Shown one piece after another: positions 8,682-20,056 of a stretch of 64,000 bases of DNA (the first letter of the stretch is position 1; each line of letters opens with the position of its first letter). Source of the DNA: Streptomyces alanosinicus (GTDB lineage Bacteria > Actinomycetota > Actinomycetes > Streptomycetales > Streptomycetaceae); contig NZ_BMVG01000006.1 in the NCBI RefSeq assembly GCF_014650595.1, positions 248,001 to 312,000 of the forward strand, written 5' to 3'. The notes under the pieces were generated by a model. That model was not told the origin of the DNA. It saw only the letters and a list, made by a program, of their open reading frames with translations, and did not search any database. The translations under genes and the position numbers were made by a program.

Positions 8682-9712
8682 TGTGCGGCTGACGCCGGCC
8701 GTACGACGACGCTGAGGGCGCCTTGGGGATCCGTGTCCCCGGGGCGCCCTCTGGCATGTCGAGGCTCGGCCTCACGACCCCTGGAGCCCCGATGACCCCT
8801 GGAGCCCCGGCGGCCCCTGCAGACCCCCGCGGCCCCGTGGAACCTTGCCTGGCGGCCATGTGAAGCCTTGCCCGGCGGCCCTGTGAAGCCTTGTCCGCGC
8901 GCTGTGGAGGGGGGTCGGCGGGCTGTGCGGCGTTGCCCGTTCGCCACCGGGTGTTCGATTACGTGCCTGGTTACGGCCACTCTCCACAGATTCGCTGACT
9001 TTTTTCCCTCCACATCCTGGGGACTGCCGAGTTGTCCCGAACGGCGTCCACAGGGAGCCTGTTCATACGACGTTCGCCCAGCTCAGCTGCCTGTGGATTC
9101 GTGGACGAAGGATCTCCACAGGCTGTGGACAGAGGGAAGATCCACAGGCTGTGCATGGAGTTGTCCACCGACAACCCACAGGCTGGGGTCCGTTGTCCCC
9201 AGCGATCCCCGGCTTCTCCACATGGCTGTCCACTGTTCGGCAACGTGACGCACCCGATCACCGCGTCGAGTGAAAGCCGTCACACGAAGGTGCCGGATTG
9301 GGGTGTGGGAAACGTGGGTAAACCTGGGGACGCAGCTGGGGAGAACTGCCTCCGGGCTGTGGGCGGTGTGTGCAGAACTTTCTGTTCTCCACAGAGACAC
9401 CTAGTTGTCCACTGCCTCCGCCCACAGGACCAGTGGACAAAATTCCGCCTCTGAGCTGCGAAAACGTGGTTATCCACGGTATCCACAGGCCCTACTACTA
9501 CTGCCGACTAGAGAGAGTCCGGCAATCGTTTTGAAGCGGGGCCTGTGCACAACTCGCTGTCTCACGTCCGGCTGCCCCTCGGACCGACTTGACCCCGACA
9601 GGCGCCTACTGTCAGTGCGGTGCGTCAGACTGGTCCCCGGTGTCCTTCCCTCCGCAGTGGGTGGTGACACCGAGTCGGAGGACTCAGTAGCAACAGCAGG
9701 AGGCGGCTTACG
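8682..9712. other. oriC: Chromosomal replication origin oriC
   Basis: The dnaA-dnaN gap of 1031 bp has no credible gene and carries many 9-mers matching the Streptomyces DnaA box TTGTCCACA or close variants, in both orientations. Examples are 8980-8988, 9006-9014, 9044-9052, 9092-9100 (minus), 9112-9120, 9124-9132 (minus), 9138-9146, 9161-9169, 9214-9222, 9385-9393, 9405-9413, 9432-9440 (minus), 9470-9478 and 9479-9487. They fall in two groups (about 8980-9230 and 9385-9487), separated by about 150 bp without boxes. Such clustering matches the known Streptomyces oriC, which lies between dnaA and dnaN. Before the boxes, 8838-8892 holds short direct repeats. Confidence 0.93.
8714..8751 (+). terminator. 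dnaA terminator hairpin
   Basis: A 16-bp stem: GAGGGCGCC pairs with GGCGCCCTC, then two T-G wobbles, then GGGGA with TCCCC, around a 6-nt loop. It lies 33 nt after the dnaA stop codon. There is no long T-tract. Confidence 0.75.
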
Positions 9713-10843
9713 GTGAAGATCCGGGTGGAACGCGACGTACTCGCGGAGGCAGTGGCGTGGGCGGCACGCAGCCTCCCGGCCCGTCCGCCGGCGCCTGTCC
9801 TCGCCGGCCTCCTCCTCAAGGCCGAGGACGGCCAGCTGAGCCTGTCGAGCTTCGACTACGAGGTCTCCGCGCGTGTGTCGGTGGAAGCCGAGGTCGACGA
9901 GGAGGGCACCGTCCTCGTCTCGGGCCGGCTGCTCGCGGACATCTCCCGCGCTCTCCCCAACCGGCCGGTGGAGATTTCCACAGACGGTGTACGGGCGACC
10001 GTGGTCTGTGGATCCTCCCGGTTCACCCTGCACACACTGCCTGTGGAGGAGTACCCGGCGCTGCCGCAGATGCCGACCGCCACGGGCACCGTCCCCGGCG
10101 AGGTCTTCGCGGCCGCCGTCTCCCAGGTGGCCATCGCCGCCGGCCGTGACGACACGCTGCCCGTCCTCACCGGTGTGCGCATCGAGATCGAGGGCGACAC
10201 GGTCACCCTGGCCTCCACCGACCGCTACCGCTTCGCGGTCCGCGAGTTCCTGTGGAAGCCGGAGAACCCGGAGGCCTCCGCGGTCGCCCTGGTCCCGGCC
10301 AAGACGCTCCTGGACACCGCCAAGTCCCTCGGCGCCGGTGACAGCGTGACGCTGGCGCTGTCCGGGTCGGGCGCGGGCGAGGGCCTGATCGGTTTCGAGG
10401 GCGCCGGGCGGCGTACGACGACGCGGCTGCTCGAGGGCGACCTGCCGAAGTACCGGACGCTGTTCCCGACCGAGTTCAACTCCGTCGCCGTGATCGAGAC
10501 CGCGCCCTTCGTGGAGGCCGTCAAGCGTGTGGCGCTGGTGGCCGAGCGGAACACCCCGGTGCGGCTGAGCTTCGAGCAGGGCGTGCTGATCCTCGAGGCC
10601 GGTTCCAGTGACGATGCACAGGCTGTGGAAAGGGTCGACGCCCAGCTGGAGGGCGACGACATCTCCATCGCGTTCAACCCGACGTTCCTGCTGGACGGTC
10701 TGAGCGCGATCGACTCCCCCGTGGCCCAGCTGTCGTTCACGACGTCCACGAAGCCGGCGCTGCTCAGTGGGAAGCCCGCGCTGGACGCGGAGGCGGACGA
10801 CGCCTACAAGTACCTGATCATGCCGGTGCGGCTCAGCGGCTGA
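9713..10843 (+). CDS. dnaN: DNA polymerase III beta subunit (sliding clamp)
   Basis: The beta clamp encircles DNA and tethers polymerases. The 376-aa protein starts with GTG (MKIRVERDVLAEAVAWAARS) and ends with the typical KYLIMPVRLSG, which forms part of the hydrophobic pocket for clamp-binding motifs. Three clamp domains fit the length. It is downstream of oriC and is followed by a DnaA box and a hairpin. DnaA-box-like sequences also occur inside the gene (for example near 9975 and 10020). Confidence 0.98.
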   Translation: MKIRVERDVLAEAVAWAARSLPARPPAPVLAGLLLKAEDGQLSLSSFDYEVSARVSVEAEVDEEGTVLVSGRLLADISRALPNRPVEISTDGVRATVVCGSSRFTLHTLPVEEYPALPQMPTATGTVPGEVFAAAVSQVAIAAGRDDTLPVLTGVRIEIEGDTVTLASTDRYRFAVREFLWKPENPEASAVALVPAKTLLDTAKSLGAGDSVTLALSGSGAGEGLIGFEGAGRRTTTRLLEGDLPKYRTLFPTEFNSVAVIETAPFVEAVKRVALVAERNTPVRLSFEQGVLILEAGSSDDAQAVERVDAQLEGDDISIAFNPTFLLDGLSAIDSPVAQLSFTTSTKPALLSGKPALDAEADDAYKYLIMPVRLSG

Positions 10844-10852
10844 GGCCGAGGT

Positions 10853-10861
10853 TTGTCCACA
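10853..10861 (+). promoter_or_regulatory. DnaA box just after dnaN
   Basis: Exact TTGTCCACA, 10 nt after the dnaN stop codon and outside the main oriC cluster. Confidence 0.6.
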
Positions 10862-10867
10862 GTTGTG

Positions 10868-10905
10868 CACAGTGCCGGGTGACGTTGTGGATGCCCGGCA
10901 CTGTG
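10868..10905 (+). terminator. dnaN terminator hairpin
   Basis: A 12-bp perfect stem (CACAGTGCCGGG / CCCGGCACTGTG) with a 14-nt loop, 25 nt after the dnaN stop codon. No T-tract follows, as is common in Streptomyces. Confidence 0.7.
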
Positions 10906-11080
10906 ACGCTGCGGGCACGACTGCCCGCGGCCACGGCGGCCGCGCAGGACTGAAAGTCGCTGGTCAGAGGCGTCTCGCATGAGCGTGTAGGCCCACAGCT
11001 GTGCATGGAGGTCCGCGACTAGGCTCGGCTCGGCACTTCGGTGCCTGTCACGCCACACAGCGACCTAAGGAACACAACTG

Positions 11081-11959
11081 ATGGAGCTCGGTCTCGTCGG
11101 CCTCGGCAAGATGGGCGGCAACATGCGCGAGCGGATCCGCCGCGCGGGCCACACCGTCCTCGGATACGACCGCAACGCGGACCTCGCCGATGTCCACAGC
11201 CTGGAAGAGCTTGTGGGCAAGCTCAGCGGCCCGCGCGTGGTCTGGGTGATGGTGCCGGCCGGCGAGCCCACCCAGTCGACGATCGACCAGCTCGCCGAGC
11301 TGCTGGAGCCCGGCGACGTGGTCGTGGACGGCGGCAACTCCCGCTGGACGGACGACGAGAAGCACGCCGAGCAGCTCGCGGCCAAGGGCATAGGCTTCGT
11401 CGACTGCGGTGTCTCCGGGGGCGTCTGGGGCCTGGAGAACGGCTATGCGCTGATGTACGGCGGGGCCCCCGAGCACGTCGCCACGGTGCAGCCGGTCTTC
11501 GACGCGCTCAAGCCCGAGGGCGACTTCGGCTCGGTGCACGCCGGCAAGGTCGGCGCGGGCCACTTCGCGAAGATGGTCCACAACGGCATCGAGTACGCGA
11601 TGATGCAGGCCTACGCCGAGGGCTGGGAGCTGCTGGAGAAGGTCGACTCCGTCACGGACGTCCGTGAGGTCTTCCGGTCCTGGCAGGAAGGCACCGTCAT
11701 CCGGTCCTGGCTGCTCGACCTCGCCGTCAACGCGCTCGACGACGACGAGCACCTGGCGGGCCTGCGCGGTTATGCACAGGACTCCGGTGAGGGACGCTGG
11801 ACTGTGGAGGCCGCGATCGACCACGCGGTGCCGCTGCCGGCGATCACCGCGTCGCTGTTCGCGCGGTTCGCCTCCCGGCAGGAGGACTCGCCGCAGATGA
11901 AGATGATCGCCGCGCTGCGCAACCAGTTCGGCGGCCACGCCGTCGAGAAGAAGCCGTAG
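11081..11959 (+). CDS. gnd: 6-Phosphogluconate dehydrogenase, short decarboxylating form
   Basis: Oxidatively decarboxylates 6-phosphogluconate to ribulose 5-phosphate in the pentose phosphate pathway. The 292-aa sequence is the short, NAD-type form rather than the long form of about 470 aa. The N-terminal Rossmann motif is GLVGLGKMGGNM. The substrate-binding segments are VVDGGNSRW, DCGVSGGVWG and GAGHFAKMVHNGIEYAMMQ, with the catalytic Lys/His region in the last. This gene between dnaN and recF is characteristic of actinobacterial origin regions. The N-terminal MELGLVGLG fits the ATG start at 11081. Confidence 0.92.
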   Translation: MELGLVGLGKMGGNMRERIRRAGHTVLGYDRNADLADVHSLEELVGKLSGPRVVWVMVPAGEPTQSTIDQLAELLEPGDVVVDGGNSRWTDDEKHAEQLAAKGIGFVDCGVSGGVWGLENGYALMYGGAPEHVATVQPVFDALKPEGDFGSVHAGKVGAGHFAKMVHNGIEYAMMQAYAEGWELLEKVDSVTDVREVFRSWQEGTVIRSWLLDLAVNALDDDEHLAGLRGYAQDSGEGRWTVEAAIDHAVPLPAITASLFARFASRQEDSPQMKMIAALRNQFGGHAVEKKP

Positions 11960-12053
11960 CCGAGAAGAAGTAATCCACAGATCCACCGGGCCGCCCCGCG
12001 AGCCTGTGGATCGACAGTCCATCAGCGTTCTGGGGAAGGCCGGCGAAACGACC

Positions 12054-13175
12054 ATGCACGTCACGCATCTTTCGCTGGCCGACTTCCGCTCGTACGTCCG
12101 GGCCGAGGTTCCGCTCGACCCGGGCGTCACGGCCTTCGTCGGCCCCAACGGGCAGGGCAAGACCAATCTGGTGGAGGCGGTCGGGTACCTCGCCACCCTC
12201 GGCAGCCACCGGGTCGCCTCCGACGCGCCCCTCGTCCGCATGGGCGCCGAGCGGGCGGTGATCCGCGCCCAGGTCCGGCAGGGCGAGCGGCAGCAACTGG
12301 TCGAGCTGGAGCTGAACCCGGGCCGGGCCAACCGCGCCCGCATCAACCGGTCCTCGCAGGTCAGACCCCGTGACATCCTCGGCATCGTCCGTACGGTGCT
12401 GTTCGCGCCTGAGGATCTCGCGCTGGTGAAGGGCGACCCGGGCGAGCGGCGGCGGTTCCTCGACGAGCTGATCACGGCCCGGTCGCCGCGCATGGCCGGG
12501 GTGCGTTCCGACTACGAGCGGGTCCTCAAGCAGCGCAACACCCTGCTGAAGACGGCCGCCCTCGCGCGGCGGCACGGCGGGCGGTCCATGGATCTGTCCA
12601 CGCTCGACGTGTGGGACCAGCATCTGGCGCGCGCGGGCGCCGAGTTGCTGGCGCAGCGGCTGGACCTGATCGCCGCGCTGCAGCCGCTGGCCGACAAGGC
12701 GTACGAACAGCTGGCCCCCGGCGGCGGGCCGCTGGCGCTGGAGTACAAGCCGTCCGCGCCAGGTGACGCCCACACCCGCGAGGATCTCTGCGTTCAGCTG
12801 ACGGCGGCCCTGTCCGAGGCGCGCAAGCAGGAGATCGAGCGCGGGGTGACCCTGGTCGGGCCCCACCGGGACGACCTGGTCCTCAAGCTCGGCCAGCTGC
12901 CCGCCAAGGGGTACGCCTCGCACGGCGAGTCCTGGTCCTACGCGCTCGCGCTGCGGCTGGCCTCCTACGACCTGCTGCGGGCCGAGGGCAACGAGCCGGT
13001 GCTCGTCCTGGACGACGTGTTCGCCGAGCTGGACACGCGCCGCCGCGAGCGGCTGGCCGAGCTGGTCGCGCCCGGCGAGCAGGTGCTGGTCACCGCCGCC
13101 GTGGACGACGACGTACCGGATGTACTGGCCGGGGCGCGGTACGCGGTGTCCGGTGGGACGGTGGAGCGCGTATGA
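12054..13175 (+). CDS. recF: DNA replication and repair protein RecF
   Basis: RecF is an SMC-like ATPase that helps load RecA at gaps. The 373-aa protein starts at the ATG at 12054 (MHVTHLSLADFRSYVRAEV); an upstream GTG in the same frame would add 16 unrelated residues. Walker A GPNGQGKTN is at residues 30-38. The ABC-type signature lies in the AKGYASHGESWSYALALRLA region, and Walker B is VLVLDDVFAELD. Its stop overlaps the next gene's ATG by 4 nt. Confidence 0.96.
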   Translation: MHVTHLSLADFRSYVRAEVPLDPGVTAFVGPNGQGKTNLVEAVGYLATLGSHRVASDAPLVRMGAERAVIRAQVRQGERQQLVELELNPGRANRARINRSSQVRPRDILGIVRTVLFAPEDLALVKGDPGERRRFLDELITARSPRMAGVRSDYERVLKQRNTLLKTAALARRHGGRSMDLSTLDVWDQHLARAGAELLAQRLDLIAALQPLADKAYEQLAPGGGPLALEYKPSAPGDAHTREDLCVQLTAALSEARKQEIERGVTLVGPHRDDLVLKLGQLPAKGYASHGESWSYALALRLASYDLLRAEGNEPVLVLDDVFAELDTRRRERLAELVAPGEQVLVTAAVDDDVPDVLAGARYAVSGGTVERV

Positions 13176-13753
13176 GCGGCGAGGAGCCCACCCGGCCCAC
13201 CCCCGAGGCCCCGAAGAAGCCCGAGACCTCGAAGGCCTCGAAGAAGGCGGACGAGCCCTCCGGCGTCGACCTCGCGCGCGTGGCGTTGCGCGCGGCGCAG
13301 GAGCAGGCACGCGCGCGTGGAGACGCGGCGCGCCAGAAGAAGCAGGCCCGGCGCGGTGGCGGGCTGCGTTCCGGCGCGCGCGCCGACGGCCGCGATCCGA
13401 TGGCGCTGGGCGCCGCGATCAACCGGCTGCTGACCGAGCGCGGCTGGGAGGCACCGGCCGCGGTGGGCGGGGTCATGGGCCGCTGGCCGCAGATCGTCGG
13501 GGACGACCTGGCCAAGCACTGTGAGCCGCAGGGGTACGACGAGGACGAGCGCGTACTGACCGTGGCCTGCGACTCGACGGCCTGGGCGACCCAGCTGCGC
13601 CACCTCGCGCCCGCGCTGGTCGCCCGGCTCAACGAGGACCTGGGGCACGGCACCGTACGGATGATCAAGGTGCTCAATCCGGGCGGTCCGGCGCGCCGCT
13701 ACGGCCCGCTGAGGGCTCCGGGAAGCTCCGGACCGGGCGATACGTACGGGTGA
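13172..13753 (+). CDS. dciA: DciA-family protein (DUF721)
   Basis: A DciA-type protein of 193 aa. DciA is the ancestral loader or operator of the replicative helicase DnaB in bacteria without DnaC. The N-terminal 80 residues are charged and low-complexity (Lys/Glu/Ala/Arg). The DUF721 domain lies at about residues 85-165: LGAAINRLLTERGWEAPAAV, then GRWPQIVGDDLAKHCEPQ and LTVACDSTAWATQLRHLAP. The gene is coupled to recF by an ATGA overlap, a typical actinobacterial arrangement. Confidence 0.9.
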   Translation: MSGEEPTRPTPEAPKKPETSKASKKADEPSGVDLARVALRAAQEQARARGDAARQKKQARRGGGLRSGARADGRDPMALGAAINRLLTERGWEAPAAVGGVMGRWPQIVGDDLAKHCEPQGYDEDERVLTVACDSTAWATQLRHLAPALVARLNEDLGHGTVRMIKVLNPGGPARRYGPLRAPGSSGPGDTYG

Positions 13754-14150
13754 CGTACCTCACGTCGAGGGGCCGGAGCGGGGTGCCGACGCGCCCGCGT
13801 CCCGCGGTCCGGGCGGCCGTCGGATCGCGGCCGGATCGCCATCTGACCCCCCAGTAGCCAAGGGTTGACGGCTCGAAGCGCTGAGTGCCGCTGTGAGCCG
13901 CTTGGAGCCCCCATCCGTATATCGGGACCCGGTCGAGGCCGGTTCAGGGCGGCACATGCGGACTCAGGTACCGGCAAACCCCCATCGATGTCAGACCTAC
14001 CGGTAGACTGGAAGACAATCCCGCCCCAATGTGGGGACCGCCCGGGAAAAGCTGAGCAACGCTGATCAAGGCTTACCAACGCAACATGCCGCAGCCGCTC
14101 CGGCAACCTGCCGACGAGCCCGGCTCGTGCTGTGCCAGAAAGGGCGCTTC
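13754..14150. promoter_or_regulatory. gyrB upstream region
   Basis: A 397-bp gap between dciA and gyrB. Short palindromic sequences (for example around 13874-13910) and a possible -10 element TAGACT (14004-14009) are visible. The gyrB frame stays open to 14031, but residues before 14151 are not GyrB-like. It probably contains the gyrBA promoter; no other gene is evident. Confidence 0.45.
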
Positions 14151-16223
14151 GTGGCCGATTCCGGCAACCCCAACGAGAACATCCCGTCCACCGACGCCGG
14201 CGTGAGCGGCGAGGCCGCCGAGGCCCTCGGGCACGGCGAGGCCGCGGCCTCCGCCTCCTACGACGCCAGCGCCATCACCGTGCTCGAAGGGCTGGACGCG
14301 GTCCGCAAGCGGCCCGGCATGTACATCGGTTCCACGGGCGAGCGCGGTCTGCACCACCTGGTGTACGAGGTCGTCGACAACTCGGTCGACGAGGCACTGG
14401 CCGGGTACGCGGACACGATCGACGTCACGATCCTCGCCGACGGCGGCGTCCGGGTCGTCGACAACGGCCGTGGCATCCCGGTGGGCATCGTGCCCTCCGA
14501 GGGCAAGCCGGCCGTCGAGGTCGTGCTGACCGTGCTGCACGCGGGCGGCAAGTTCGGCGGCGGCGGCTACGCGGTCTCCGGCGGTCTGCACGGTGTCGGC
14601 GTCTCCGTCGTGAACGCCCTGTCGACCAAGGTGTCCGTCGACATCCGCACGGACGGCCGCCGCTGGACGCAGGACTACAAACTCGGTGTCCCGACGGCCC
14701 CCCTCGCCCAGCACGAGGCCACGGACGAGACCGGCACCTCGGTCACCTTCTGGGCCGACCCGGACATCTTCGAGACCACCGAGTACTCCTTCGAGACGCT
14801 GTCCCGGCGCTTCCAGGAGATGGCCTTCCTCAACAAGGGCCTGACGCTCCGGCTCACCGACGAGCGCGAGTCGGCGAAGGCCACGGCCGGCGCGGACGAG
14901 GCGGGTGCGGACGAGAAGGACGAGGTCAAGACCGTCACGTACCACTACGAGGGCGGCATCGTCGACTTCGTGAAGTACCTCAACTCCCGCAAGGGAGAGG
15001 CGGTGCACCCCACGATCATCGACCTGGAGGGCGAGGACAAGGACAAGAGCCTGTCCCTCGAGGTCGCGATGCAGTGGAACAGCGGCTACAGCGAGGGCGT
15101 GTACTCCTTCGCCAACATCATCCACACCCACGAGGGCGGTACGCACGAGGAAGGCTTCCGCGCGGCGCTCACCTCGCTGATCAACAAGTACGCGCGCGAC
15201 AAGAAGCTGCTGCGCGAGAAGGACGACAACCTCACCGGTGACGACATCCGTGAGGGTCTGACCGCGATCATCTCGGTCAAGCTGAGCGAGCCGCAGTTCG
15301 AGGGCCAGACGAAGACCAAGCTGGGCAACACGGAGGCCAAGACCTTCGTGCAGAAGGCGGTCTACGAACACCTCAACGACTGGCTGGACCGCAACCCGGT
15401 CGAGGCCGCGGACATCGTCCGCAAGGGCATCCAGGCGGCCACCGCGCGCGTGGCGGCCCGCAAGGCGCGGGACCTGACCCGCCGCAAGGGCCTGCTGGAG
15501 TCGGCGTCGCTGCCGGGCAAGCTCTCCGACTGCCAGTCGAACGACCCCACCAAGTGCGAGATCTTCATCGTCGAGGGTGACTCCGCCGGCGGCTCGGCCA
15601 AGTCCGGCCGCAACCCGCAGTACCAGGCGATCCTCCCGATCCGCGGCAAGATCCTCAACGTGGAGAAGGCCAGGATCGACAAGATCCTGCAGAACCAGGA
15701 GATCCAGGCGCTGATCTCGGCCTTCGGCACGGGTGTGCACGAGGACTTCGACATCGAGAAGCTCCGCTATCACAAGATCATCCTGATGGCGGACGCCGAC
15801 GTCGACGGCCAGCACATCAACACCCTGCTGCTGACCTTCCTGTTCCGCTTCATGCGCGACCTGGTGGAGAAGGGACACGTGTACCTGTCCCGTCCTCCGC
15901 TCTACAAGATCAAGTGGGGCCGGGACGAGGTCGACTACGCGTACTCCGACCGCGAGCGCGACGCGCTGCTGGAGATGGGCCGGCAGCGCGGCAAGCGCGT
16001 CCGCGAGGACTCGATCCAGCGGTTCAAGGGTCTCGGCGAGATGAACGCCGAGGAGCTGCGCGTGACCACGATGGACCAGGAGCACCGGGTCCTCGGCCAG
16101 GTCACCCTGGACGACGCGGCCCAGGCCGACGACCTGTTCTCGGTCCTGATGGGTGAGGACGTCGAGGCCCGCCGCCAGTTCATCCAGCGCAACGCCAAGG
16201 ACGTCCGCTTCCTCGACATCTGA
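14151..16223 (+). CDS. gyrB: DNA gyrase subunit B
   Basis: ATPase and TOPRIM subunit of gyrase (A2B2), which introduces negative supercoils. Starting at GTG 14151 (MADSGNPNENIPST) the protein has 690 aa. The GHKL ATP-binding region includes VDNSVDEALAGY and GGLHGVGVSVVNALS. The TOPRIM motif EGDSAGGSAKSGRN begins at residue 475, with DADVDGQHI after it and the GyrB C-terminal segment at the end. Upstream in-frame starts add non-homologous residues. gyrA follows 42 nt downstream. Confidence 0.96.
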   Translation: MADSGNPNENIPSTDAGVSGEAAEALGHGEAAASASYDASAITVLEGLDAVRKRPGMYIGSTGERGLHHLVYEVVDNSVDEALAGYADTIDVTILADGGVRVVDNGRGIPVGIVPSEGKPAVEVVLTVLHAGGKFGGGGYAVSGGLHGVGVSVVNALSTKVSVDIRTDGRRWTQDYKLGVPTAPLAQHEATDETGTSVTFWADPDIFETTEYSFETLSRRFQEMAFLNKGLTLRLTDERESAKATAGADEAGADEKDEVKTVTYHYEGGIVDFVKYLNSRKGEAVHPTIIDLEGEDKDKSLSLEVAMQWNSGYSEGVYSFANIIHTHEGGTHEEGFRAALTSLINKYARDKKLLREKDDNLTGDDIREGLTAIISVKLSEPQFEGQTKTKLGNTEAKTFVQKAVYEHLNDWLDRNPVEAADIVRKGIQAATARVAARKARDLTRRKGLLESASLPGKLSDCQSNDPTKCEIFIVEGDSAGGSAKSGRNPQYQAILPIRGKILNVEKARIDKILQNQEIQALISAFGTGVHEDFDIEKLRYHKIILMADADVDGQHINTLLLTFLFRFMRDLVEKGHVYLSRPPLYKIKWGRDEVDYAYSDRERDALLEMGRQRGKRVREDSIQRFKGLGEMNAEELRVTTMDQEHRVLGQVTLDDAAQADDLFSVLMGEDVEARRQFIQRNAKDVRFLDI

Positions 16224-16265
16224 GTCGGTCTCAGCTGACCGCACCAGGAAGGATCTTCACCAGCA

Positions 16266-18863
<2,598 letters not shown>

Positions 18864-18882
18864 GCACGAGGAGTGAGTCATC

Positions 18883-19617
18883 GTGAGCGGAGCCACGGGC
18901 GCCGGATCGGCCGGTACCTCCACGGGTACGGGGAGGAACGGCGGCGGCCGTGGCTCCGCCACGAACGGGGCGGGCGCGGGGGGCGTGACCGACCAGCACA
19001 CCACCAATCTCAAGCCGGTGAAGGTGTCCGAGAACGGCCCCTCCGGCACACCTGGATCCCAGGGGGGACCCGTGACGGACACCCGAGGCCCGGCCGCGGC
19101 CGGCGAGGCGCAGGCGGCGTCCCCGCTCCCCGGGGAGCGGCACCCGGAGCAGCCCTCCGGGCCGTACCACCCGCCGCAGGCCTATCCGGCGCAGCCGCCG
19201 GCCGGTGCCGTACGGCGGCCGCGTACGGGTGCCCGGACGGCGCCGCGCACCCGTAAGGCGCGGCTGCGGGTGGCCAAGGCCGACCCGTGGTCGGTGATGA
19301 AGGTCAGCTTCCTGCTCTCCATCGCGCTCGGCATCTGCACGATCGTCGCCTCGGCGGTGCTGTGGATGGTCATGGACGCGATGGGCGTGTTCTCGACGGT
19401 GGGCGGCACGATCTCGGAGGCGACCGGCTCGAACGAGTCGAACGGCTTCGACCTCCAGTCGTTCCTGTCGCTCCCCCACGTCCTGATGTTCACGACGATC
19501 ATCGCGGTCATCGACGTGGTGCTGGCCACCGCGCTGGCGACGCTCGGCGCGTTCATCTACAACCTCTCCGCGGGCTTCGTGGGCGGCGTCGAACTGACGC
19601 TGGCCGAGGACGAGTGA
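18883..19617 (+). CDS. DUF3566 transmembrane protein
   Basis: A 244-aa membrane protein of unknown function found beside gyrA in actinobacteria. The first 130 residues are Gly/Ala/Pro-rich and probably disordered. Two membrane segments follow: VMKVSFLLSIALGICTIVAS (from about residue 138) and MFTTIIAVIDVVLATALATL (about 205-224). The sequence ends in an acidic tail. It lies 20 nt after gyrA and is probably co-transcribed with it. Confidence 0.85.
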   Translation: MSGATGAGSAGTSTGTGRNGGGRGSATNGAGAGGVTDQHTTNLKPVKVSENGPSGTPGSQGGPVTDTRGPAAAGEAQAASPLPGERHPEQPSGPYHPPQAYPAQPPAGAVRRPRTGARTAPRTRKARLRVAKADPWSVMKVSFLLSIALGICTIVASAVLWMVMDAMGVFSTVGGTISEATGSNESNGFDLQSFLSLPHVLMFTTIIAVIDVVLATALATLGAFIYNLSAGFVGGVELTLAEDE

Positions 19618-19669
19618 GGCCCCGCCCGCGCCGTGGTTCCCTGGCCTGACGGTCCCCGGCCAACCGATT

Positions 19670-19698
19670 TTGGGACTGACGTGGTCGTGCGCTAATCT
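19670..19698 (+). promoter_or_regulatory. Candidate tRNA-Ile promoter
   Basis: TTGGGA (19670-19675) and TAATCT (19693-19698) are separated by 17 bp and lie about 40 bp before the tRNA. The fit to a housekeeping sigma factor promoter is good but untested. Confidence 0.5.
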
Positions 19699-19738
19699 TC
19701 AGGAGTCAGCGCGCGGGACATACACCGCAGAGCGCGGC

Positions 19739-19815
19739 GGGGCTATAGCTCAGTTGGTTAGAGCGCATCCCTGATAAGGATGAGGCCACAGGTTCAAATC
19801 CTGTTAGCCCCACCA
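19739..19815 (+). tRNA. tRNA-Ile (anticodon GAT)
   Basis: The cloverleaf closes with acceptor stem GGGGCTA / TAGCCCC. The anticodon loop reads CTGATAA (GAT), the T arm contains GGTTCAAATCC, and the 3' CCA is encoded (19813-19815). A strong hairpin follows directly. Confidence 0.97.
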
Positions 19816-19818
19816 GCG

Positions 19819-19854
19819 AGAAGACCCCCGGTCCGGATGGATCGGGGGTCTTCT
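19819..19854 (+). terminator. tRNA-Ile terminator
   Basis: A 12-bp perfect stem, AGAAGACCCCCG / CGGGGGTCTTCT, with a 12-nt loop, 4 nt after the tRNA 3' end. The A/T-rich outer pairs allow function in both directions. Confidence 0.85.
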
Positions 19855-19904
19855 GCGTGTCGGGAGTCTTCCGTGTGTCGAGGGACTTCCGTGTGTCGGG
19901 GAGC
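19851..19904. repeat. Short tandem repeat after tRNA-Ile
   Basis: Three imperfect copies of a unit of about 17-18 bp containing the shared core CGTGTGTCG (first copy CGTGTCG), beginning in the terminator arm. Not coding. Confidence 0.5.
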
Positions 19905-19946
19905 GCGCGTGGGAGGGCTCGGCAGGGCTAGGCAGGGCAAGAAAAG

Positions 19947-19986
19947 GCCCGATCGCTGGCGACGGGGGATGCACCAGCGATCGGGC
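19947..19986 (-). terminator. Terminator of the WD40 NTPase gene
   Basis: A 13-bp perfect stem, GCCCGATCGCTGG / CCAGCGATCGGGC. On the minus strand it is followed by CTTTTC, so it is an intrinsic terminator for the leftward gene ending at 20057. Confidence 0.8.
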
Positions 19987-20056
19987 TGTGGCCAAGGGTA
20001 ACAAGTCTGAGGGCCCTGCGGGGGCAAGTCGGCTGGGAATCAGTCAGGTTGGCCGA

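Noticed and set aside
8668..9013. Collagen-like Gly-X-Y frame downstream of dnaA
   Set aside because: GC-rich direct repeats in non-coding DNA give the pattern; the frame has no ribosome site and lies in the terminator and oriC region.
14031..14150. Upstream start of gyrB at 14031
   Set aside because: The added 40 residues do not resemble GyrB, and GTG 14151 gives a normal N-terminus.
14073..16244. Minus-strand frame of 723 codons opposite gyrB
   Set aside because: Antisense shadow of gyrB with no recognisable domain.
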